Shown piece after piece: positions 1 to 5,134 of a stretch of 5,134 nucleotides of DNA. Within the stretch, counting starts at the first letter, position 1, and each line of letters opens with the position of its first letter. Made by a program: the position numbers and the translations under genes. The notes under the pieces are model-generated. The model was not told where the DNA came from. It worked only from the letters and a program-made list of their open reading frames with translations, and did no database searches. Origin of the DNA: Kiritimatiellia bacterium (GTDB lineage: Bacteria > Verrucomicrobiota > Kiritimatiellia > UBA8416 > JAIOPI01). The stretch spans positions 1 to 5,134 of the forward strand of contig JAPKCZ010000195.1 of assembly GCA_028822745.1 (NCBI GenBank), in the 5' to 3' direction.

Positions 1-4
1 CTTC

Positions 5-481
5 ATGGGGGTGACGGTCGGTCCGGATGGCATCTCCTTCGAAGGTCGCACCGTCAACGTGTCCAGCAGCGATGACGAGAAGATCTTGGCCACGCTCGAT
101 TCCCCCGCCTTCAAGAACGGCCTGGCGCTGCTCAACACCGCGCAGCCTGCGCTGAAGCCGTTTTCCAGCCTGGCCAAGGCGGCCGTGGAGGGGATCTGCT
201 CGAGGAGCAAGAATGCGACCGTCCACTGCTTCAACCTTGGTCTCGATTTCGCCGGCGGCGCGACTTCGGCGCGCCTAGCCTACGGTTCCTACGTCATCGT
301 CCAGACGAACGAAACCGCGTTCGACTGGAATCGCTTTGTGTGGAACGGCGATGCTTTGGCGCTGCAGCCGAAGAATGCGCAGGAAGCTCAAATCGACTTC
401 AACTACGTGATTGTCGCAGTCACGCCCTTCTCGCCTTCGGAGGCCGGCACGAAGCCGACTAAGCGCGCTGCGAAGGCCTGA
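5..481 (+). CDS. Hypothetical protein, possibly 5'-truncated by the window edge
   Basis: I do not recognise this protein with confidence. The frame reads 158 residues from the ATG at 5 to a TGA at 479-481. Only four bases precede the ATG, the frame is open to the window edge and no ribosome binding site can be seen, so the true start may lie outside and this may be the C-terminal domain of a longer protein. There is no signal peptide or membrane segment. The most protein-like part is at residues 60-145: a Lys/Arg/Asn patch, then FNLGLDFAGG (77-86), the strand-like YGSYVIVQTN (93-102), a Trp/Phe pair (FDWNRFVW, 106-113), and FNYVIVAVTPF (132-142), suggesting a compact beta-rich fold. The tail is Lys/Ala-rich and probably disordered. 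Wobble positions are strongly G/C, consistent with real coding. It converges on the WYL remnant with 17 bp between the stop codons. Confidence 0.6.
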   Translation: MGVTVGPDGISFEGRTVNVSSSDDEKILATLDSPAFKNGLALLNTAQPALKPFSSLAKAAVEGICSRSKNATVHCFNLGLDFAGGATSARLAYGSYVIVQTNETAFDWNRFVWNGDALALQPKNAQEAQIDFNYVIVAVTPFSPSEAGTKPTKRAAKA

Positions 482-498
482 CTTAGTTTAGAGTCGGC

Positions 499-1078
499 TC
501 AAAATTGCAGGTACCGCCGCACGGTCGGATCACACAACTCAAGCACCTGCCGGGGCGGCGACAGTTCCCGGTCCAAGCCGAGGTTGATCAGCACATACTT
601 GACGAGGGCTTCCCGGACTTGCACCTGCAATCGCGCGTCCGTCATCGCGTAGTCGTAGGCAATCAGGGACTGCTGCTCGGGCTTGAGCTTGGGGTGAGGC
701 ATGACCTCGAAGGACACAACGTTGGCCCACAGCGGATCCTCCGGGATCGCTTCGAACGGCGGGCGTGTCTCGCCGATGGTCTCGATGCGGCTGAGCAGAA
801 AGTCGCGGAAGCCGCGGCGCTCATGGCAATACGCCCGCACATGCCAGCGGTTGCCGTCGTTGATAACGGCCGTCGGCCGGATCCAGCGCCACGCTCCGGC
901 CGGGTTTTCCATCGACCGGTAGTAGCAATGCACGTCCGCCGGCTCGCCCGCGGTCTGCATGATGTTGCGCGCCACCACGCCATCGATGCGCCGCGCCGGT
1001 GGCAGCAGGGCTTCGAAGGGTGCGGTGGGGCTGGAAAAGCGGTCCTCGACCGTTCCGATGGTTGCCCACCTCCATGGC
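499..1078 (-). pseudogene. WYL-domain transcriptional regulator of BrxR/CapW type, N-terminally truncated
   Basis: The open frame runs from an ATG at 1185 to a TGA at 499-501 (228 codons), but only about codon 36 onward resembles a protein family. Codons 58-90 match the linker before a WYL domain. Codons 88-136 are the WYL domain: YYRSMENP, then WIRPTAVINDGNRWHVRAYC (101-120), with W114-H115-V116 in place of W-Y-L, then FRDFLLSRI (126-134). Codons 149-228 match the C-terminal WCX domain: DPLWANVVSFEVMPHPKL, a YDYAM segment and VREALVKYVLINLGLD. From established knowledge, BrxR and CapW proteins are about 290-residue repressors (winged HTH, WYL, WCX) that control phage-defence operons. Here the DNA-binding winged helix is absent. 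The first roughly 36 codons are antisense to an NTF2-like fragment on the plus strand, so the gene was cut by recombination. Even if expressed, it should not bind DNA in the family's usual way. No defence operon is visible beside it. Family assignment is confident; the exact 5' breakpoint is uncertain within about 1040-1085. Confidence 0.8.
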
Positions 1079-1309
1079 GAAGTTGAGAGATCGTTCGGAG
1101 ATGATTCCACGGTATTCATCGAATGGCGCATGAAAGTCCCAATGGGAAAGGCGATGGTGTCGATGCCTGCCGTCGATCGCTTCACTATAAAGAGCGGGCT
1201 GGGAATCGAACGAGCAGTCTACTTCGACCAATGGCGTCTACTGATCGAGGTCTGTAGACATCCACGGCTGTGGCTGGGATGGCTGAAGTATCGATTTGGC
1301 CGCGATTGA
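1073..1309 (+). pseudogene. 3' fragment of an NTF2/SnoaL-like gene
   Basis: The plus-strand frame ending at the TGA 1307-1309 encodes about 78 residues that look like the C-terminal half of an NTF2/SnoaL-like alpha+beta-barrel protein. Visible pieces in order are FGDDSTVFIEWRMKVPMG (a strand with the typical D-x-V-x-x-E-W pattern), a strand reading VSMPAVDRFTI, the turn KSGLGIERAVYFDQWRL (the family's G-x-I-x-x-x-x-x-Y-x-D pattern), and a terminal basic helix containing HPRLWLGWLKYRFGRD. Related domains act as small isomerases, hydratases or cyclases, or serve as non-catalytic subunits; no activity can be assigned here. The N-terminal half, with the first helices and any start codon, is missing. 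Upstream the same frame passes into sequence antisense to the WYL gene. It lies on the same strand as the oxidoreductase that starts 160 bp downstream and was probably once its operon partner. Confidence 0.65.
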
Positions 1310-1469
1310 AACTAACGAGTCTCTCACCAAAGCGAAACAGGGCCTGACGCCAATTACTCCAGGTGCCTTCGGACAAGACAACTCAATAAAGATTTCGATA
1401 GCGATTCCTCGAAATGGATCGTTATTCTGCACGCACGCGAAGGGCAGGCGTTCGTCGAGAACATTTGAT

Positions 1470-2588
1470 ATGAACAAAAGCATTGCTGACATACATCCGA
1501 TTGTTGTTTACGGGGCCAGTGGCTATACCGGGAGCTTGGTTGCGAAAGAACTATTGAGGCGCGGCTTCAAGGTCGTGCTTTCTGGCCGTTCAGAGGCTGC
1601 ATTGCATCAAATCTCTGCCGAACTAGACGGTATAAGCGAGGTGCGAGCAGTAGAATTGAACGAGCCCGCTTCGCTGCGTGCGGTGTTGAGAGGCTGCTCA
1701 GCAGTGATCAATTGCGCGGGGCCGTTTTCGGAGACCGCTGATCCGCTGGTATCGGCTGCTATTGCAGTGGGTGTTCATTACCTGGATACCAGCGCCGAAC
1801 AGCCGCACGCGCGAAGGATGTTTGAAGTCCACGACGGGCCCGCGCGTCAGGCGGGAGTGACGCTGCTGCCAGCAGCAGCATTTTACAACGCCCTTGGCGA
1901 CTTGATGGCACATGCGGTTAGTGCGGAAATGGGCGCACTTGAAGAGGTCACATCGGCCTACGGTGTCCGAGGATGGAACATGACTCGTGGTTCGAGAGTA
2001 ACTGCGGTCAACTTCATGCGTGATCGAATCGGCTTCTCTGACGGGCGACAGCACCGCCTATCGACAATTCCAAAGTTCACCCGTTTTGAGTTTCCTCACC
2101 CTCTGGGTCGCAAACGTGTCATTGTGGACTACCCATTGGGTGAACCGATCACGGTCCCGAGGCATACTGATACAAAAAAAGTGACCTGCTTGATGTCGGA
2201 AGAGGCATTTGCCGATGGCTTCTACATCAGACTGGTCGTCGCCCTTGGCAGTTCCATTCCCCTGTTGGCCCCTCTACTGCGTTGGGTAATGCGACGTCGA
2301 CGCAACCCCCGACCCGAGCAGATTGCAGGGTCCGATTTCGTAATTGAGATACGCGTTCGGAGCACACGGGCTACGCGTCGCGGGACAATCTTCGGAGCGG
2401 ACATCTACGGCATTAGTGCCATCATCATCGCAGAGGCGGCGATGAGGCTGCTCGGTTCGGGAGGCGTGCGTAGCGGGACGCTGAGCGCAGCAGAGGCTTT
2501 TGATTCACGCCGGTTTCTCGATGCCCTTGCCAATCATGGAGTGCGTTATGAAATTGATCAGCCGATTGCTTTGGTAGAGTCGGCATGA
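1470..2588 (+). CDS. Saccharopine dehydrogenase-like NAD(P)-dependent oxidoreductase (trans-acting enoyl reductase type)
   Basis: This 372-residue protein has an N-terminal Rossmann domain. IVVYGASGYTG at residues 11-21 carries the G-x-x-G-x-x-G dinucleotide loop. LSGR at 37-40 ends strand 2 with an arginine, which favours NADP(H). VINCAGPF (79-86) and VHYLDTSAE (102-110) are signatures of the saccharopine-dehydrogenase-like family. The C-terminal part has a hydrophobic stretch at about 253-274 followed by RRRRNPRP, suggesting loose membrane contact, and the usual closing pattern YGISAIIIAEAA...FDSRRFLDAL. Length and domain order look complete. Family members include short enoyl or imine reductases; the substrate is unknown and true saccharopine dehydrogenase activity should not be assumed. 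I chose the ATG at 1470 because it places the nucleotide-binding strand at residue 11. An in-frame TTG at 1296 would add 58 residues without family resemblance and overlap the upstream fragment. The ribosome site is weak (GAGAA about 10 bases upstream). The stop overlaps the next gene's ATG (GCATGA), indicating former translational coupling. Confidence 0.85.
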   Translation: MNKSIADIHPIVVYGASGYTGSLVAKELLRRGFKVVLSGRSEAALHQISAELDGISEVRAVELNEPASLRAVLRGCSAVINCAGPFSETADPLVSAAIAVGVHYLDTSAEQPHARRMFEVHDGPARQAGVTLLPAAAFYNALGDLMAHAVSAEMGALEEVTSAYGVRGWNMTRGSRVTAVNFMRDRIGFSDGRQHRLSTIPKFTRFEFPHPLGRKRVIVDYPLGEPITVPRHTDTKKVTCLMSEEAFADGFYIRLVVALGSSIPLLAPLLRWVMRRRRNPRPEQIAGSDFVIEIRVRSTRATRRGTIFGADIYGISAIIIAEAAMRLLGSGGVRSGTLSAAEAFDSRRFLDALANHGVRYEIDQPIALVESA

Positions 2589-3000
2589 CACCAGTAAACC
2601 TGGGCACGACACCTTGATACGCGGAATCCTTCGTCCGTGAAGTCGAGCTACTTTCCAATTCCTGCGATGCCGCTGCCACGGCAAGAATTTATTCGTGAGA
2701 TGCTGTGTTAGAGTTCATAACATACGGAATCACTTTGAGGTGTCGCGGAGGTATGGAAATTTTTGCCGTGTGGAAAACAATAATGACCGGCATGATGCTT
2801 TTGCATTTCAAGGTAAACAAGAGATTGTCTTGTACTGCTCCCGATGTGCTTTTAAATATTTGGACCGGCAATATCGGCCGTTGGAGAGTTGCGGCGGGTT
2901 TTGAGGTGTGGTTGTTCGATGGGGCGGGTCAAGTATGTTGGAATCAACAATGCCAATGGCTTGAGTTTCATCGCCTGCCGAATCAGGAACGCGACGTGAG
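2585..3000 (+). pseudogene. NTF2/SnoaL-like gene interrupted by two in-frame TGA codons
   Basis: The ATG at 2585 overlaps the oxidoreductase stop (ATGA). One frame then carries a recognisable NTF2/SnoaL-like protein if two stops are read through: TGA at 2615-2617 (codon 11) and TGA at 2696-2698 (codon 38). Between the stops lies YAESFVREVELLSNSCDAAA followed by TARIYS, a typical first helix with the S/N-x-x-D turn. After the second stop come DAVLEFITYG, then GGMEIFAVWKTIMTG (the 'G-x-x-x-I' helix), APDVLLNIWTGNI, AAGFEVWLFDGAGQV (G-x-E-V-W strand and D-x-x-G-x-V turn) and WNQQCQWLEF at about codons 119-128. Family resemblance fades near 2970-3000, although the frame stays open to 3187. Both TGAs are one C-to-T change from CGA, so ordinary point decay explains them. 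The remaining GTG-initiated frame at 2705 would lack the first helix and is unlikely to give a stable fold. The segment is visibly more AT-rich than its surroundings, which fits foreign origin or relaxed selection. Confidence 0.65.
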
Positions 3001-3128
3001 GTCATTTTTTGTTGCATACGCAGAGAAATGCGCCGGCCTGGGTTCAGGGAAAGATCGGGAGTTTGCTCACAGCCCTGACAGACTGAGCGTGTCGCGGGCT
3101 AGCGAAGCGCACCCTGCCTCTATGCCAG

Positions 3129-3299
3129 GACAACTGGAACTACTCCACGATCACCATCGAGTTCGCCGTAGGCGCAGAACAGGATGATGTGCTACGGGCG
3201 ATCGTGCGGCAGGTGCTCGCCGTCATCAGCCACGTCGGCCAGCCGCCAAGCGAAGCCACTGTACAAGCCCCGGGACTGTCGGCACCGACGCTTGCCTGA
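3129..3299 (+). pseudogene. Unidentified 3' coding remnant
   Basis: A short plus-strand frame ending at TGA 3297-3299 has strongly G/C-biased wobble positions, unlike the AT-richer sequence on either side. It reads DNWNYSTITIEFAVGAEQDD, then VLRAIVRQVLAVISHVGQPP and a low-complexity Ala/Pro/Ser tail, that is, a strand followed by an amphipathic helix and a disordered C-terminus. The frame is open only from 3087 and has no convincing start or ribosome site, so it is more likely the tail of a lost gene than a small gene of its own. I do not recognise the family. It differs in frame from the preceding NTF2-like remnant and marks another breakpoint somewhere in about 3000-3130. Confidence 0.3.
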
Positions 3300-3472
3300 T
3301 CGGCACAACTATTTGATTTATATGAATTAAGGAATCAGATGCCTAATAGCGCCGGCGAGTAGAAAATCCAGTTCTGCTGTGTTCGATGATGGTCCCAGCC
3401 GAGCTATTGATTGTGGTGCGCAATCACAATGCATCAATCTCAACTCCAATATATGTCAAATTGCCCGGCCAT
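3300..3472. other. Gene-poor AT-richer spacer
   Basis: No coding frame with family resemblance or good codon bias was found here. The left part, about 3305-3365, is AT-rich. A small inverted repeat, ATTGTG at 3410-3415 and CACAAT at 3425-3430, lies 42 bp beyond the stop of the minus-strand lipoprotein gene, but it has no T-tract and is too weak to call a terminator. Confidence 0.4.
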
Positions 3473-4879
3473 TCACGGCGCGGTTCCCAACATAAAGGCC
3501 TTACGAATCGCCTCGCCGCAAAGCACCGACTTGTAGTAGGGCGTGTCGCTCTTATTGATCGAGATAGCAGCATCGTAACGCGCAACGATGCCGTAGTAGG
3601 TTTTGCTTGCGTCGATCCATGGATAGAAGCCGAATTTGCCAGGGCTGCTGTAGGCCCCGTCACCGCTTGTCGGGTCGTCTTCGATCCAATGCGTGATGGA
3701 GTAGTGCCAACTGACTGCATCGGGGGTTGGTGTATAAAGGGACAATGCTTTCCCGGCGCCATCGACACAAGCAGGATCGGACGTGCTTGTGCATACTGCG
3801 TAGGAATCGTCTGCAGTCGGATGCAGGAAATGAGACATAACTAGAGGATTGTCTTTCCTGAGCATGCCTTGCAGGAAAGTGGCGTAATCCGCCGACGTTG
3901 TCACAATACCGCCAGCGACTATTGGATTTGTAAACGATAGATTAAGGGCCAGCCCTCGCGCGGAAAATGCAGCTAGCAATGCGGTTGTCAAGCCTGCATC
4001 ATTTTCTGCAGAGCCGTTTATTACCGTCGCGATGGATGGATCAGCGCCACCTTCCAGAACCTCCAAATGGCCAGAGTTGTAATAGAATCGCCCGACAGAG
4101 TCAGTCGACCTGATCTTGTTCGCTGTGAATAACAGGCTCATCCCGTTTGAATGATTCAGGCAACTCTGCACGGTCGGAGTCTCCGCCGCGGAGCAATCAT
4201 CTGCCATGTTGCTGTAACCGCTAGTAAAGTTCAGAAACGGTGCTTCGGCCGCAGGAATTGTCCACTTCTCATCTTGCACCATCGCCTGCGTTTCCAGGAC
4301 GTAGGCGCCGTATATCCACTTACTCGCCGAGGCGATCATCAATGGTGTGCTGCGGGTGTAGGGAACGGCCATGCCGGCATGGACAGATCCTGAGGCTTGG
4401 GTGCCGCTTGTCGTGTCTTTGGCAATTCCATCCGCCGCGCCAATCTCCCAATAGAAACCGTTCCCGCCACTGACATTTTGACTAACAGCGCCGCAGGGAG
4501 AGCCCGCCGATGTATCACTGGCAGCTTGTTGGGCTGCGGCAATACGCTGCTGCATCGGCACTGCCACGACTAGGACAGCATCGGCAGCCGAACTGCCCCC
4601 TTCGCCGTTGCAGATCAAGTGATAGTTGTAGTTGCCGGCGGCTATAGGATCGACTTGAATAGAACCGGATGTCTTCTGCTCGCCGCTCCACGCCCCGCTC
4701 GCACTGCAGTCGACAACGTTGTTACTTGACCAAGTGAGCGTCGCCACACCCCCGGGTGATATCACCGAAGGACTCACGGTGATGGTGTTGCCAGGTTCCC
4801 CTGCAGGGGAGTTCGAACATCCTGCGCTGCCCGCGCAAAATAATATGACTATGAATAGAGTGGACGTCTTCCAAAGCAC
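3473..4879 (-). CDS. Lipoprotein with Ig-like domain and beta-lactamase-fold serine hydrolase domain
   Basis: The protein has 468 residues from the GTG at 4879. Residues 1-20 form a signal peptide (Lys at 4, hydrophobic core LFIVILF, then AGSAGC) with the lipidated cysteine at 21; serine at -3 makes the lipobox slightly atypical. Residues 32-108 are an Ig-like domain containing SPGGVATLTWSS and SGAWSG, with C58 and C90 placed for a disulfide. The catalytic domain follows. S184-A-S-K187 is the S-x-x-K nucleophile motif, Y266-Y-N268 the Y-x-N motif, and SPGKFGFYPWID (about 412-423) stands where H-x-G or K-T-G normally lies. This is the class C beta-lactamase/PBP/esterase fold; its substrate is unknown and beta-lactam hydrolysis should not be assumed. 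Eight mature cysteines besides C21 (58/90, 129/454, 229/240, 363/371) suggest four disulfides and a periplasmic or surface location. In-frame GTGs at 4891 and 4918 are alternative starts; 4879 has GAGG six bases upstream. The frame continues open to the window edge (ATG at 5095), but that extension is Arg-rich and would bury the signal peptide. Confidence 0.85.
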   Translation of the reverse strand: MLWKTSTLFIVILFCAGSAGCSNSPAGEPGNTITVSPSVISPGGVATLTWSSNNVVDCSASGAWSGEQKTSGSIQVDPIAAGNYNYHLICNGEGGSSAADAVLVVAVPMQQRIAAAQQAASDTSAGSPCGAVSQNVSGGNGFYWEIGAADGIAKDTTSGTQASGSVHAGMAVPYTRSTPLMIASASKWIYGAYVLETQAMVQDEKWTIPAAEAPFLNFTSGYSNMADDCSAAETPTVQSCLNHSNGMSLLFTANKIRSTDSVGRFYYNSGHLEVLEGGADPSIATVINGSAENDAGLTTALLAAFSARGLALNLSFTNPIVAGGIVTTSADYATFLQGMLRKDNPLVMSHFLHPTADDSYAVCTSTSDPACVDGAGKALSLYTPTPDAVSWHYSITHWIEDDPTSGDGAYSSPGKFGFYPWIDASKTYYGIVARYDAAISINKSDTPYYKSVLCGEAIRKAFMLGTAP

Positions 4880-4893
4880 TGGTGGCCTCACGT
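4869..4893 (-). promoter_or_regulatory. Start region of the lipoprotein gene
   Basis: On the minus strand, GAGG lies six bases before the GTG at 4879. A stronger-looking GAAGGA sits only two bases before the GTG at 4891, too close for normal initiation there. This favours 4879 and gives a signal peptide of ordinary length. A start at 4891 or 4918 would merely lengthen the basic n-region and cannot be excluded. Confidence 0.35.
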
Positions 4894-5134
4894 TCCTTCG
4901 ACTTGCTTGTTTAGTCACATCCCACCAAGAAGGACCCTTGGAGGCCAAGCGCCGACTGTGACGGTACGGTCCGTCCCCATGGGGCCAACTTCGTTTTAAT
5001 CCCTTTAATTTGATACGGCTGCATCTTGGGGCGCATCGCGCACGGCGCTTTCCCGATGCGTCCTCGCGCCGCTGCCGCTGCCGCAGCATGGCCATTATTT
5101 TGGTCTGGGGGGAAACACCGGCATGTTCTGGGTA

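Noticed and set aside
505..1086. Plus-strand open frame of 193 codons
   Set aside because: It is antisense to the WYL remnant, which has clear family motifs; the plus-strand product is a His/Arg-rich shadow with no domain.
1296..1469. In-frame TTG extension of the oxidoreductase
   Set aside because: It adds 58 residues with no family resemblance, overlaps the NTF2-like fragment's end, and the ATG at 1470 sits correctly before the Rossmann strand.
2615..2698. TGA recoding (selenocysteine or stop reassignment) in the NTF2-like gene
   Set aside because: TGA terminates the neighbouring genes, the aligned positions do not call for cysteine, no SECIS-like hairpin was seen, and two point mutations are simpler.
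2919..2999. 26-codon plus-strand ORF starting ATGGGGCGG
   Set aside because: It lies inside the NTF2-like remnant in another frame, has no good ribosome site and no family resemblance.
3410..3430. Inverted repeat ATTGTG/CACAAT as terminator of the lipoprotein gene
   Set aside because: Only six base pairs, AT-rich, with no following T-tract on either strand.
3386..3844. Plus-strand open frame of 152 codons
   Set aside because: Most of it is antisense to the well-supported serine hydrolase gene; no independent coding signal.
4975..4984. Perfect palindrome CCCCATGGGG upstream of the lipoprotein gene
   Set aside because: Only ten bases, no second copy and no recognisable promoter at a fixed distance, so chance is likely.
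5032..5060. Inverted repeat CGCATCG/CGATGCG
   Set aside because: Seven base pairs with a 15-base loop in very GC-rich DNA; no repeat copies, T-tract or neighbouring element support a function.
4880..5095. N-terminal extension of the lipoprotein from the ATG at 5095
   Set aside because: The added residues are Arg-rich with no domain and would place the signal peptide internally; the frame is simply open in GC-rich DNA up to the window edge.

Overview
The window reads as an accessory, partly decayed stretch of a fairly GC-rich bacterial chromosome. A proteobacterium is the best guess: a BrxR/CapW-type WYL regulator remnant and a Gram-negative-style lipoprotein point that way, but the species cannot be named from the sequence. 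No rRNA, tRNA, CRISPR array, transposase or complete defence system is visible.

Layout from left to right. (1) At 5-481 (+) is the end of an unrecognised protein whose true start may lie outside the window. (2) Convergent with it, 17 bp away, is a minus-strand WYL-domain protein of the BrxR/CapW kind (499 to about 1078). It has lost its N-terminal winged helix-turn-helix. (3) At about 1040-1085 this gene runs head-on into the 3' part of a plus-strand NTF2/SnoaL-like gene (to 1309). The first roughly 36 codons of the open WYL frame are therefore antisense of another broken gene. (4) An apparently intact saccharopine-dehydrogenase-like NAD(P)-binding oxidoreductase lies at 1470-2588 (+). (5) Its stop overlaps the ATG of a second NTF2/SnoaL-like gene (2585 to about 3000) that is interrupted by two in-frame TGA codons. 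(6) A short GC-rich coding remnant of unknown origin ends at 3299. (7) At 3473-4879 (-) is a secreted lipoprotein with an Ig-like domain followed by a serine hydrolase domain of the beta-lactamase/PBP-like fold. About 200 bp of 5' region without a convincing gene closes the window.

The central segment (about 1070-3000) looks like the remains of a three-gene plus-strand operon: NTF2-like, oxidoreductase, NTF2-like. Small alpha+beta-barrel NTF2/SnoaL proteins often sit beside short oxidoreductases as isomerase, cyclase or hydratase partners, but the substrate cannot be inferred here. The outer two genes are dead (one truncated, one with stops) while the middle one is still open. The main discoveries are this recombination scar and the decayed operon, neither visible from a simple ORF list. 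I do not see a convincing new biological system.
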